Shown piece after piece: positions 34,757 through 43,356 of a stretch of 64,000 nt of DNA (positions within the stretch are counted from its first letter, which is position 1; every line of letters starts with the position of its first letter). Made by a program: the position numbers and the translations under genes. The notes below the pieces were generated by a model. It was not told the origin of the DNA. It did no database searches and worked only from the letters and a program-made list of their open reading frames with translations. Source of the DNA: Planctomycetota bacterium (GTDB lineage: Bacteria > Planctomycetota > UBA1135 > GCA-002686595); contig JAJDEU010000018.1 in assembly GCA_029259635.1 (NCBI GenBank), positions 57,132-121,131 of the forward strand, read 5' to 3'.

Positions 34757-35419
34757 CTAGGTCGAGAGCAAGCCTTCGCGGATGGCCAAGCGCGCCAACT
34801 CTGCTGCAGAGTGACAGTCGAGCTTGCGCTGCAGATTTTCGCGATGCTTCTTCGCGGTTCCGAGGCTCATCTCTAGATCGCGCGCCACTTCTTTGTTGGC
34901 TTTGCCGAGGGCAAGCAACTGAAAGACTTCGCGTTCGCGCGGAGTGAGGGTTGAGATTCGGCTGGTGACACCGGCGTTGTCCTTGTCCTTGGTGCGATAC
35001 TTCGACATCAAGCCCGCGGCGACTTTCGGAGAGACAAACGGGTCTCCTCGGAAGACAGCTTCGACCGCCAGGAACAACTCCGACGGATCGGAGTCCTTGG
35101 AGAGATAACCCTCCGCGCCGGCACTCAGGGATTGATCGACAAAGTTTTCGCTCTCGTGGCTGGTGACCATCAAGACTTTAGTGCGCGGGCAAACCTTTCG
35201 AATCATCGGAATGGCATCGATACCCGAAAGGCCGGGAAGCGTGATGTCGAGCAGCACAATGTCGGGTCGGAGTTGCTCGATTGCGGCAACTCCTTCGCGC
35301 GCATCGCCGCTGTCACCGACAACTTCGAACTGAGCTTTCTGGGATAGCATGTTCCGAAACGCCGCTCGGATCATGGACTGATCTTCGATGAGATAGATTC
35401 GTATCTTGGGTTTATCCAT
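34757..35419 (-). CDS. NarL/FixJ-type response regulator with LuxR HTH
   Basis: This 220-residue regulator has an N-terminal receiver domain with phospho-acceptor Asp58 in LLDITLPGLSG, acidic IED near residue 12, a Thr/Ser position in MVTSHES and a Lys in YLSKDSDPSE. A C-terminal LuxR-type HTH follows, LTPREREVFQLLALGKANKE. An AAAGGAG-type ribosome site about 9 nt before the ATG at 35419 fixes the start; a TTG at 35428 was rejected. No sensor kinase is adjacent; the PAS kinase at 44.6-46.5 kb is a possible but unproven partner. Its targets are unknown, though neighbours suggest respiratory or stress genes. Confidence 0.92.
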   Translation of the reverse strand: MDKPKIRIYLIEDQSMIRAAFRNMLSQKAQFEVVGDSGDAREGVAAIEQLRPDIVLLDITLPGLSGIDAIPMIRKVCPRTKVLMVTSHESENFVDQSLSAGAEGYLSKDSDPSELFLAVEAVFRGDPFVSPKVAAGLMSKYRTKDKDNAGVTSRISTLTPREREVFQLLALGKANKEVARDLEMSLGTAKKHRENLQRKLDCHSAAELARLAIREGLLST

Positions 35420-35609
35420 CGTGGGCAACTCCTTTGGATAGACGAGTGATCTTCATCGAGCACTCGCAGTTGGACGTATTGTAGAGGCCTCACCGGAGCC
35501 GAGGAGCGAGCAAATGGCTTAGGGGTGCGCGGCTACGAACTTGTTCCAAGAAGACTACGCTAGCAGCCCGCCAATCGCGTGTTTTTAGTGTTGGACACGC
35601 TGATCTCAC

Positions 35610-36365
35610 TCACTTCTTCGCTTCCGGGTTCTCAAGAGCTGGTTGCTCTGAGGGGTGGGTGGCGCAGCATTCTGGAACCCATTGTTCTCCGGCGATGGGA
35701 ACTCCGCTGCGGAGAAGCGTGACGAGACCGAGCACAACCAGCGCGGGGCCGACCAAAAACTTCGCTGCGCTTCGTGCTCGGATCGGCGCGATCCATCGAG
35801 CGAGGCTGACACCGATAAGTGCAGGACCCGTGCCTAGGCCAAAGAGAAACATTCCGAGTCCAGCAGTCGGCGGACTGACTTGAGTGGCGATGGCCAGTGC
35901 GCTCCATGAGAGACCGCAGGGCAAGAGTCCCGTCGAGAGGCCGATACCGAAACTGCGCGAGAGTGGCGAGAGGCTGAGCACTCCATTCCAGAATGGTTCG
36001 ACGAGACGAATCACGCGACGCAAGGTGCCACGCGCGTTGGGAAGGCGAACGCCCATCGAGCCGAGACCGCAGAGAATAATCGTGAGTCCTGCACCCCAGG
36101 CAAAGAACTCGCGGGCTCGGTTGATGCTCGATGGCGCTTCGGCCGCATGCACCGCGGAGTGCGTTAGCATCGAAATGGAGATCCCGAGAATCGCGTACGA
36201 GAGGCTCTTTCCGAGCAGATACGACGCGAGTTGGAAGGAGCGCTCGGTCGAGCGATTCGATCCAGCGCTCGCAGCTATTGCGAAGCCGCCGCACATACCC
36301 ATGCAGTGCAGCGAGCCGAAGATCGCGAGTAGAACAAAGGGAGTGAGACTCTCGAGTTCGGGCAT
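35610..36365 (-). CDS. TauE/SafE-like (DsbD_2/UreH-like) membrane protein of the cbb3 cluster
   Basis: This 251-residue protein has about six membrane helices. Its first helix carries GSLHCMGMCGGFAIA, the Cys-containing motif of the UreH/TauE-like proteins often found in cbb3 oxidase maturation clusters, where they are linked to copper delivery. A second motif, GLSTGLLPCGLSWSALAIA, repeats the pattern as an inverted half. It follows the polyferredoxin gene on the same strand after 166 nt of leader. A role in copper or redox handling for oxidase assembly is inferred from the motif and neighbours. Confidence 0.8.
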   Translation of the reverse strand: MPELESLTPFVLLAIFGSLHCMGMCGGFAIAASAGSNRSTERSFQLASYLLGKSLSYAILGISISMLTHSAVHAAEAPSSINRAREFFAWGAGLTIILCGLGSMGVRLPNARGTLRRVIRLVEPFWNGVLSLSPLSRSFGIGLSTGLLPCGLSWSALAIATQVSPPTAGLGMFLFGLGTGPALIGVSLARWIAPIRARSAAKFLVGPALVVLGLVTLLRSGVPIAGEQWVPECCATHPSEQPALENPEAKK

Positions 36366-36531
36366 CGGCCTAGCAGTCCGAGGTGAAAGTGCTTTGCTTC
36401 ATAAGCAGCAAATTTTTGGTCGGGTTGGGGCCCGGAAACGAAGCCGAATCCTTGGATTCGGTGAGGCTTTCAGGTGCCGACCTGGCCGAAAATCGGCCGT
36501 TTATAGAGTGAATGACTTTTGCCACGGGCTG
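36366..36531 (-). other. Leader region with three small hairpins
   Basis: This spacer between the polyferredoxin and the TauE-like gene holds three short perfect inverted repeats: CCGAATCC/GGATTCGG at 36444-36461, GGCCGA/TCGGCC at 36484-36498, and a TTTGCT/AGCAAA pair near 36391-36408. None has a T-run in the transcribed direction. They could tune downstream expression, but I cannot assign a riboswitch class. Confidence 0.3.
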
Positions 36532-37449
36532 CTAGTCCGATGACGTCGTCGGTGCGGATTCAAGGCCGGGTCGAACGCGCTCGTCTTCTGGCGGAAGGAA
36601 GCCCATCCGAAGCGGAACGGGTGTGTCGTACGGCGCGGTCATCGCCTCGCAGGCAACGACGCAGTCACCGCAGCGAATGCAGAGCCCGTGATTCGTCATG
36701 CCGTCGGGATAGAGACCGGAAGCCGGTCGCTCATGTGCTTCATCATCGAATTCCATCTCACGCGGAAGAAGATCGATGGGGCATGCTTTGTCGCAAACGT
36801 CGCACTCGATGCAGGCATCCGGGTGAGCGAACTCGACACCGTTGGAAGTCTTGGGGCCGAGGATCGCGAAGTAAATTCCAGAGGGGCACCAGTCATGGCA
36901 GAAGGTCAATCCCAGTCGATCGATGGCCCACGCGAGCACGGCCGTACCGAGGATCAGGAAGGCGCTGGAGAGGTTGACGGCGAGAGCTGAGCCCTCGACG
37001 AAGACGCGCCAGTCAACCCAGAAGCTAAACGTGATCGCGGTCAGGAGCAGCGAGACGCCGATCATCGAGGAGAAGCGAAGCAGGCGTGACTTGCCGGTAC
37101 CCTCACGCCATCGGAACCACTCGGCGAGCCGGGCGAGCGAGCCGTACGGGCACATATACCCGCACAGGTAGCGCCCAAAGAATCGGCTGACGACGACGAT
37201 CAGGATGTTGACGGCCAAGAACGGAAAGGCAAAAGCCTTGGCGGCGGCGACGATGTCGACCTGCTCGCCCATCCACATGTGGCGCCCGGACCAGAGGTCG
37301 AATCGCAGGATGTCGAGGATCGGCAGCAGGGCGACTCCGATCGTGAATGCGCAGCCGATGATCCAGCGCCACCAGGTGTAGCGGTGGATCGATCCGCGGG
37401 CCTTTCCGATACCGAAGAGGACCTTCTCTCGAATTTTTCCGATCGGCAT
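36532..37449 (-). CDS. CcoG/NapH-like membrane polyferredoxin, short form
   Basis: This 305-residue protein has about four membrane helices and several Cys motifs: CGYMCPYGSLARL and FCHDWCPSG at helix ends, then two 4Fe-4S ferredoxin clusters CIECDVCDKACPIDL and CIRCGDCVVACEA in the C-terminal third. The pattern matches CcoG (FixG/RdxA), which helps reduce copper for cbb3 oxidase assembly. It is shorter than usual CcoG (about 470 residues) and lacks the C-terminal Ig-like domain, so NapH-like is an alternative label. It lies between the copper ATPase and the TauE-like protein, which supports a maturation role. Confidence 0.82.
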   Translation of the reverse strand: MPIGKIREKVLFGIGKARGSIHRYTWWRWIIGCAFTIGVALLPILDILRFDLWSGRHMWMGEQVDIVAAAKAFAFPFLAVNILIVVVSRFFGRYLCGYMCPYGSLARLAEWFRWREGTGKSRLLRFSSMIGVSLLLTAITFSFWVDWRVFVEGSALAVNLSSAFLILGTAVLAWAIDRLGLTFCHDWCPSGIYFAILGPKTSNGVEFAHPDACIECDVCDKACPIDLLPREMEFDDEAHERPASGLYPDGMTNHGLCIRCGDCVVACEAMTAPYDTPVPLRMGFLPPEDERVRPGLESAPTTSSD

Positions 37450-37673
37450 GGTGAGTGACTCTATCGCAAACCTGAGGGCTGAGGCTCAATCAGATCCCCG
37501 CGAAATTGGGCTGAAAGGTTGTTAGCAGGCCGAGTTGGCCGGGGGACTTGAGCAAGTTCGGTCAGGTCGGGACGGCGCTCGTCCTCGGCGAGACGGCCGC
37601 AGAGTGTGCGGCGGAATGAGGGAGCCGGCTCGACAAGCTGACGTTGCGTCGGAGAGGTCGAGGCTCGCAGCCG

Positions 37674-38609
37674 CTAGGCCAGCCAGTTGTTGCGGTCGTG
37701 GTGAACCGCGACGACCGGACGCGTCGTCCTCTTCAAGATTCCGTAGGCCGTGCTACCCAAGACCGCGGAAGCGAATCCCGTGGCGCCGTGCGTGCCCATG
37801 ACGACGAGGTCCATCTCGTCTTGCATCCCGAGAACCGTCGGAACGGGGTCGCCGATCTCGAACCGAACCTGATGGGGGATGCCCTGCCAATCAAAGCTGT
37901 CCGCGATCTCATGAAGATGATCCTCCGTGGACTCGCGCAAGTCATCGATCACGTAGGACGGTGAGAGATCCGGATACTCGGGGTGGGCCGCATAGGCGAA
38001 CACCGGATTGGCAAAACAGTGCAGCAAGGTGATCTCGGCTTCGAAGATCTTTGCCAGAGAGAGCGCGACGGAGAAGGTCTGGTGGCTCTCGTCGGAGAGG
38101 TCGATGGGGACCAGGATCTTTTTGATCTCGTACGGCTCGCTCGGCTGGATCCAGACCGGGTGCTTGGACTTGGCCAGGATCGAGCGGGCGGTACTTCCGT
38201 AGTCCAAGACTCCTTCGACTCGGTGCGGACCGACGAAGATCATGTGGGCAAACTCCGAGTCGCCCTCGGTCTGGTCGATGATGAGCTTCGCGGGATTCCC
38301 GGGCAGGACCCGCAGCAGAGACTCGAGCGGTTTTTCAGCTACAGTTTGGCCAGCGAAGCAAACCTCGAAGTGATGGCGAAGGGCTTCCCACGCGTGCTTC
38401 AGCGCCTCGGCGTTGAAGGCTGCGATTCGCACCGGATCGGCCTTGCGCCATCGCGAACTGGGAACCGTGACCGCGTGGATCAACTCCATGTTCGCGTCGG
38501 TCTTTTCGGCAAGCGTGAGGGCCGCTCGAACCGCGTTGTCCGAGCGTCCGTCCTCGTCCACGCCGACGACCAGTCGTCGGAGCGGGAGTGGAGATTTGAC
38601 TGTGGGCAT
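37674..38609 (-). CDS. Tandem-domain universal stress protein
   Basis: This 311-residue protein has two UspA folds. The first (residues ~10-150) starts LRRLVVGVDEDGRSDNAVRA; its nucleotide loop is degenerate (FVGPHRVEGVLDYGSTA). The second (residues ~160-305) starts IKKILVPIDLSDESHQTFSV and has the intact ATP motif MGTHGATGFASAVLGSTA. Tandem Usp proteins are typical of hypoxia and stationary-phase regulons. The ATG at 38609 is set by the first beta strand. It sits between the copper ATPase and the polyferredoxin, inside the cbb3 maturation group, which suggests co-regulation with micro-oxic respiration. Confidence 0.9.
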   Translation of the reverse strand: MPTVKSPLPLRRLVVGVDEDGRSDNAVRAALTLAEKTDANMELIHAVTVPSSRWRKADPVRIAAFNAEALKHAWEALRHHFEVCFAGQTVAEKPLESLLRVLPGNPAKLIIDQTEGDSEFAHMIFVGPHRVEGVLDYGSTARSILAKSKHPVWIQPSEPYEIKKILVPIDLSDESHQTFSVALSLAKIFEAEITLLHCFANPVFAYAAHPEYPDLSPSYVIDDLRESTEDHLHEIADSFDWQGIPHQVRFEIGDPVPTVLGMQDEMDLVVMGTHGATGFASAVLGSTAYGILKRTTRPVVAVHHDRNNWLA

Positions 38610-38693
38610 GTGACTGACCGATGAAGAGCGTTCCAAAAAACGTAGTCTGATTGCCTACGAGGTTAGATCTCTATCGGCGCCGCGGGCCCTATC

Positions 38694-40775
38694 CTATGTG
38701 CGTAGCTGTCCCCCAAGTTGTGCGCGCCCCGAGCTCAGTCGCAGAGAGTTCAGGACGACAAATCCGCTCGAAACGACCATGGCGGAAGCGGCGAATACCG
38801 GCGTTAGGCGGCCAGTAGCAGCGAAATAGAGCCCAATCGCGTTGTAGGCGAAGGCCCAGAATAGATTCCAGCGGGCCGTGGAAACCGTTCGGCGCGAGAG
38901 GTCGAGCAGGTCGGGGATGGCGCTCAGGTCGGATCGGAGGAGGTGCACTTCGGCCGCTTCTAGGCTCGCTGTCGAGGCGCCGGAGACGGACGCGCCAACA
39001 TCGGCGGTCGCGAGTGCGGCTGCATCGTTGATGCCGTCACCGACGAACAGAACGCCCTCGGGGCCGGCCTCGCGAATGGCTGCGACTTTTTGAGCGGGGA
39101 GTAGTTCGGCTTGAACGGGGACCTTTAACTCACGGGCGAGCGCTTCGGCGGGACCGGCAGCATCGCCCGTCAAGATCTCCGGCGAGAGGCCGCGGAGCGT
39201 CAGTCGGCTCAGCGCTTCGCGCGCACTGGCGCGCGGCTCCGCTCGAAAATCGAACTCTGCAATCGCGTTCGAGTCGCGCTCGAGGACGACCGTTGTTGTG
39301 CTCTCCGAACGTTTTGCGTCGAGACTCGCGCGACAGAGACGGATGGGTTGCCCATCGACTCGACCGGTGATGCCTACGCCGGGCAACACTTGAAGGTCGT
39401 CGACGGTCTGCAATTGATCGATCGAAGGTTCAAAGGCGCGCTCGCGCCAAGCGGAGAGAATGGCTCGGCCGATCGGGTGCTCGGTTTCGGCTTCGAGCGC
39501 GGCGGCGAGCGCGAGCGACTCGGCTTCGCTCGTCTCCCCGAAGAAACGTATCTCTGTCAGGATCATCGCTCCCGTTGTCAGTGTGCCGGTCTTGTCGAAG
39601 AGCACGCGGCGATTGCGAGCGAGACGCTCGAACACGTCGCCACTCCTTACCAGAATGCCGCGCTTCCAGGCTTCACCGAGAGCCGTCCAGACGGCGAGGG
39701 GCGTTGCGATTCCGAGCGCGCAGGGACACGAGATCAAGACGACCGAGAGCGCGTACATCAGCGCGCGTTCGGGACCCGAGTCGGGCCAGTGATAGACGGC
39801 GGTCAGCAGCGCGACGAGGAGAACGATCGGCAAGAGAATCCCGGCCGCGCGATCCGCGATTCGCATGAGCGGCGCACGGCGGAGAAGCGCGCTCTCCAGC
39901 AATCGATCCATCTCGTCTCGCACGCGCGCGCCGAGAACCGCTCGTGCGCGCACGGTCAGCTCGCCATCGCGAACCCGTGAACCGGCCAGAACTCGATCCA
40001 GGATTCCAACCGATTGCGAGAGCTCTTCGCCGGTCAATCGCGACGCATCGATCTCGGCGATGCCCGCGATAACGACTCCGTCCACGGGAATGGGCTCGCC
40101 GGGTCCCACGCGAATCGTGTCGTCAGCCTTGAGCTCGTCGATGGCGACGCGCTCCTCACGATCGCCGACGATGCGCAGCGCGGGCTCTTCATCTTCCGTC
40201 ATAGAGGCGATGCGCGCATGGGCTCGATCCCGTGCGCGAGCGTCCATCCACTTGCCGAGTGTGTAGAGCACGAGCACCAACGAAGCTGTCTCGAAGTAGA
40301 CATCGCCGGAAGAGAAGAGTGTGTTCCAGAGCGAGACGGCCCAGGCGGAGAGCGTTCCGGCGAGGACGAGCGCGTCTGCGGAGAGAAACTTACGCAGCGA
40401 GAGAATCGCTTGAACGTGGGGGACACCGAGGAGAAAGACGATCGGCGTCGCGAGGGCCAAGGAGCCGAGGCGCAGGACACCTTGCATCGCTTCTGCGGCG
40501 TCACTATCGAGCTCGGCGCCACCGCCGGACTCGATGAACTTCCCGTAGAGCGCGAGCGAACAGACCATGACGCCCATGGACAGAAACGCAGAGAGCACGA
40601 TTCGCGCGAGCAGGCGGTCGGATTTGCCTTCGAGTTCCTTGCCGGTTAAGTGCCAGGCGATGTAGCAGCCTGTGCAGCAAAACGCGCCGTCGGCGCTTTT
40701 CTTCTTGGACCGAATAGAAAGAGGGAGCCCGCAGTGTGTGCAGGCTCCCTCTGTGTTATCGGGGAGTTCGCTCAC
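38694..40775 (-). CDS. ccoI: CcoI/CopA2-type copper-exporting P1B ATPase
   Basis: This 693-residue P-type ATPase supplies periplasmic copper for cbb3 oxidase assembly. The N-terminus has CTHCGLPLS and CCTGCYIAW, the extra Cys segment common in CcoI/FixI, but no separate HMA domain follows. Eight membrane helices are expected. Key motifs are the copper-binding SCPCALGIATP, phosphorylation site DKTGTLTTG (Asp394), an HP pair in TEHPIGRA, and GDGINDAAAL. Its ATG overlaps the stop of the small membrane gene by 4 nt, tying it to the ccoN/ccoO operon. A 10-bp perfect stem-loop lies within its first codons. Confidence 0.93.
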   Translation of the reverse strand: MSELPDNTEGACTHCGLPLSIRSKKKSADGAFCCTGCYIAWHLTGKELEGKSDRLLARIVLSAFLSMGVMVCSLALYGKFIESGGGAELDSDAAEAMQGVLRLGSLALATPIVFLLGVPHVQAILSLRKFLSADALVLAGTLSAWAVSLWNTLFSSGDVYFETASLVLVLYTLGKWMDARARDRAHARIASMTEDEEPALRIVGDREERVAIDELKADDTIRVGPGEPIPVDGVVIAGIAEIDASRLTGEELSQSVGILDRVLAGSRVRDGELTVRARAVLGARVRDEMDRLLESALLRRAPLMRIADRAAGILLPIVLLVALLTAVYHWPDSGPERALMYALSVVLISCPCALGIATPLAVWTALGEAWKRGILVRSGDVFERLARNRRVLFDKTGTLTTGAMILTEIRFFGETSEAESLALAAALEAETEHPIGRAILSAWRERAFEPSIDQLQTVDDLQVLPGVGITGRVDGQPIRLCRASLDAKRSESTTTVVLERDSNAIAEFDFRAEPRASAREALSRLTLRGLSPEILTGDAAGPAEALARELKVPVQAELLPAQKVAAIREAGPEGVLFVGDGINDAAALATADVGASVSGASTASLEAAEVHLLRSDLSAIPDLLDLSRRTVSTARWNLFWAFAYNAIGLYFAATGRLTPVFAASAMVVSSGFVVLNSLRLSSGRAQLGGQLRT
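40720..40752 (-). promoter_or_regulatory. Stem-loop inside the start of the copper ATPase gene
   Basis: AGAGGGAGCC at 40720-40729 and GGCTCCCTCT at 40743-40752 form a perfect 10-bp stem with a 13-nt loop, within roughly codons 8-19 of the ATPase gene. It could stabilise the upstream oxidase mRNA, or reduce ATPase translation relative to the oxidase subunits. No T-run follows, so it is not a canonical terminator. Confidence 0.4.
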
Positions 40776-40978
40776 TCTGCCGGAGCTGAGACAGCAGCCG
40801 GTTCGCCAACCGGGCTCTCGTCAATAAATCCGGGCAGTTGGAACTCGAGCACGTACCAGGTGAAGAGCGACAGGAAGGCGAGGTAGTACAGAAGCAAGTA
40901 CCAGGGAACTCCGCCTTTGCCGTAGCCAAAGTTGACCGGTTCTTCGTCGGCGACTTCGTGCGTGGTTAGATCACTCAT
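40772..40978 (-). CDS. Small single-pass membrane protein of the cbb3 operon
   Basis: This 68-residue protein has a polar N-terminus, one transmembrane helix (WYLLLYYLAFLSLFTWYVLE) and a Pro/Ala/Val tail. A strong AGGAGG ribosome site precedes the ATG at 40978. It overlaps the gene before it by 8 nt and the ATPase after it by 4 nt. Its size and position recall small cbb3 accessory subunits such as CcoQ or CcoH, but the sequence does not let me assign either. It probably assists assembly or stability of the oxidase. Confidence 0.75.
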   Translation of the reverse strand: MSDLTTHEVADEEPVNFGYGKGGVPWYLLLYYLAFLSLFTWYVLEFQLPGFIDESPVGEPAAVSAPAE

Positions 40979-41294
40979 GATTCCCTCCTGATACGAGCCC
41001 TTCCGCTCGCTCTTGTTCTTCAAAGCGTTTCAACATCTCGTGCTTGGGACTCTCGATGTCGCGGAACTGACCCGTCAGGTAGGCCCAAGAGAGGAGAAAG
41101 ATAAAGCCCATGGCGACGAAGCCATAGACGATCAGCGGATCGAAGGCGAAGCCGGCAAGCTCATCCTTCTTGATCGTCTTCATGAACGAAAACAACTTGA
41201 AGATGAACATGCATCCGGCGACGGTAACCGACAGCACGAAGAAGACGTGAAAGGCCGTTCTTGCGCCCGAGCGGCGATTGGGTTGGGTACTCAC
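40971..41294 (-). CDS. Two-helix membrane protein of the cbb3 operon, unknown
   Basis: This 107-residue protein has two hydrophobic helices (TAFHVFFVLSVTVAGCMFIF and PLIVYGFVAMGFIFLLSWAY) and a charged C-terminus. The start is the GTG at 41294, overlapping the ccoO stop (GTGA); the longer frame upstream reads over ccoO. Being between ccoO and the small single-pass protein marks it as an oxidase accessory, but no family is recognised. Confidence 0.7.
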   Translation of the reverse strand: MSTQPNRRSGARTAFHVFFVLSVTVAGCMFIFKLFSFMKTIKKDELAGFAFDPLIVYGFVAMGFIFLLSWAYLTGQFRDIESPKHEMLKRFEEQERAEGLVSGGNHE

Positions 41295-41902
41295 GGTTGG
41301 GGGTCTCCTTTGTAAGTGCTTCCGATCCACTGCAGGTAGGTCACGAGCGAAAACCCGTCCCGCTTCGGAGAACCATCTTCATTGAAGTAGTACGCGTAGG
41401 CCGGCATGACCGACAGAGGGACGACGTTCTTCGGGTTGATCAGGTGCGCGATATGCCAGTCGTTCGTTCGTTTCCCGTACTCGCGCGCGAGGTCGGGACC
41501 GACGCGACGAGTGCCCCAGAGGTGAGGCTGGTTGAGGTAGTTGTTGTACTCCTGTGCCGTCGAGGGAGTGCCGAAGCGCTGTTCCTCGTTCGACACAACA
41601 CGGACGTACTGACTGTGGCAGTGCCAGCAGGCTTGTCCGATGTAGATGTCGCGGCCTCTGCGGAGTGCTTCCCCGTAGCTCTCGGAGTTCATTTCGCCGA
41701 AGGCTTCGGCGAACGCTTCGGGGTAGCTCGTCGAGAGGTCGACAAAAGACTGACTGGGTGTCTCCGCGAGCTGCTCGAGGGACTGATATTCCATGCCTTT
41801 GTAGTTGTCGAGCGACATCACGGGAAAGGCGATGCTGAGGACGAAAGCCACAGCAAAGCACCCGATTCCGGCGGCAAAGGCGAGTGTGTAAAAACGTTCC
41901 AT
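41291..41902 (-). CDS. ccoO: cbb3-type cytochrome c oxidase subunit II (mono-heme)
   Basis: This 203-residue protein has an N-terminal membrane anchor followed by a periplasmic cytochrome c domain with CWHCHSQYVR (Cys92, Cys95, His96). SVMPAYAYYF supplies the probable Met ligand, and HLWGTRRVGPDL is typical of CcoO. It passes electrons from the diheme subunit to CcoN. An AAAGGA ribosome site precedes the ATG at 41902. The gene follows ccoN by 13 nt, the standard order. Confidence 0.95.
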   Translation of the reverse strand: MERFYTLAFAAGIGCFAVAFVLSIAFPVMSLDNYKGMEYQSLEQLAETPSQSFVDLSTSYPEAFAEAFGEMNSESYGEALRRGRDIYIGQACWHCHSQYVRVVSNEEQRFGTPSTAQEYNNYLNQPHLWGTRRVGPDLAREYGKRTNDWHIAHLINPKNVVPLSVMPAYAYYFNEDGSPKRDGFSLVTYLQWIGSTYKGDPQP

Positions 41903-41915
41903 TGCGTTTCCTTTC

Positions 41916-43346
41916 TCAGTCGGCTGACGCCGGAATTAGGTGGTTCTCTTCGACGTATTCCACGTCGCTCTTCGCGGTTGCATACATGTTGTAGAGGCCG
42001 CACATCAGCCCACCGAGGAGCATGGCACCGGAGACGGTGCGTACCCACCAGAAGGGAATCGACATGTCGATGATGTCTGTCCAGTGATTGAGCTCGCGCT
42101 GCATGAATCCGTGTACCAGTCCCGCGATCATGAGGTCGAAGAACATCACGACGATGCCGGTTACGGAGAGCCAGAAATGCCAGGCGCGTAACGAAGTCGA
42201 GTGCCACTCACGACGGACGATCCGTGGCCAGAGCCAATCGATCACTCCGAAGAGCCAGAACGTGAAGGTGCCGAACATGATCATGTGCGCGTGGCTGACA
42301 ACCCAGTCGGTGAAGTGAATGATCTTTTGGAACATCCAGGTGACTTGGAAAGCGCACTGGAAGCAGGTGATGAAGTACATCACCGCGCCGGCGTAGAACC
42401 ACCGGATTGCGAAGCTCGTCCGCAGGGCGCTCCACTTTCCGCGCAGCGTCATGAAGAAGTTGACTACGACGGTCGTCACGACGACCTCGATAGCGAGCGT
42501 GGTCGTGATCGCTCCGTATTCCACGTAGTCGGGAATCGGACTGATCAAGAAGTGGTGCACGCCGCCGAGCGGATAGAAGAAGGCCAGACCCCAGAAGCCG
42601 ATGACCGAGAGCGAGTGGCTCCAGATCGGTTTCTTGAGGATCAGGGGGACGAAGAAGTACATCAAGCCCCAGCCCATCGGCGTGACGTAGAGGCCGACTA
42701 GGTCGTGAATGAAGAGGCCGGTGACGGCAGCTCCCGCGGCTCCCGGAAGGACCCACTCGGGAATGATGTTGCCCATCAAGTAGGTGAGGGCGAGCCAGAC
42801 GAAGCCGGAGATGAAGTACCACAGGGTGACGTAGAACTTCTGCTCGCGCGCTTTGTAGATCGGCACCATGAACTGGGTGATCAACAGGACCGCGCCGATC
42901 ACGACGATCAGGTCCACGGGAATCCAGTTCAAATCAAACGTTCCGGGGCGGAAGCCCGTCGGAGTCTCACCCCACTCGATCGCTTGCGCGCGATTGAATA
43001 AGAAGCCGCCAAGGCTGGCGAGGAGGGCGAATTGCCAGACCGCGAAGATCAGCGTGCCCATCTTTTCCGAGAGGACCTTGCTTCCGGTCAGTCGCGGTAC
43101 GGCGTAGTAGGTCATCGCCGTGAAGCCATTCACCAACCAGCCATAGGCGGCGAGGTTGGTGTGGATTAAGCGAATATGGCCTGGCGCCAGCAGCTCCGAA
43201 TCGGGCCAGGGGTAGTAGCCCAGGAACTGGAGGGAGTAGAGAAATCCAGCGGCCATGCTGAGAAGCAAGGCGATGGCAGCTGCGATGAGGTGCAGCTTGA
43301 TCAGCTTGTAGCTGACGAGCGGTTCGCTCGAGAGTTGCGGTTGCAT
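41916..43346 (-). CDS. ccoN: cbb3-type cytochrome c oxidase subunit I
   Basis: This 476-residue heme-copper oxidase subunit reduces oxygen at a high-affinity site and pumps protons. About 12 membrane helices are visible. The ligands match CcoN: His62 (low-spin heme), His214 in IHDLVG, Tyr258 in FFYPLGG (the catalytic Tyr of cbb3), His264 and His265 for copper B, and His352/His354 in VSHAHM for the hemes. The flanking sequence differs from proteobacterial CcoN, so it is a divergent clade. It lies between the diheme cytochrome gene and ccoO. Confidence 0.95.
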   Translation of the reverse strand: MQPQLSSEPLVSYKLIKLHLIAAAIALLLSMAAGFLYSLQFLGYYPWPDSELLAPGHIRLIHTNLAAYGWLVNGFTAMTYYAVPRLTGSKVLSEKMGTLIFAVWQFALLASLGGFLFNRAQAIEWGETPTGFRPGTFDLNWIPVDLIVVIGAVLLITQFMVPIYKAREQKFYVTLWYFISGFVWLALTYLMGNIIPEWVLPGAAGAAVTGLFIHDLVGLYVTPMGWGLMYFFVPLILKKPIWSHSLSVIGFWGLAFFYPLGGVHHFLISPIPDYVEYGAITTTLAIEVVVTTVVVNFFMTLRGKWSALRTSFAIRWFYAGAVMYFITCFQCAFQVTWMFQKIIHFTDWVVSHAHMIMFGTFTFWLFGVIDWLWPRIVRREWHSTSLRAWHFWLSVTGIVVMFFDLMIAGLVHGFMQRELNHWTDIIDMSIPFWWVRTVSGAMLLGGLMCGLYNMYATAKSDVEYVEENHLIPASAD

Positions 43347-43356
43347 GAAGAGTCCC

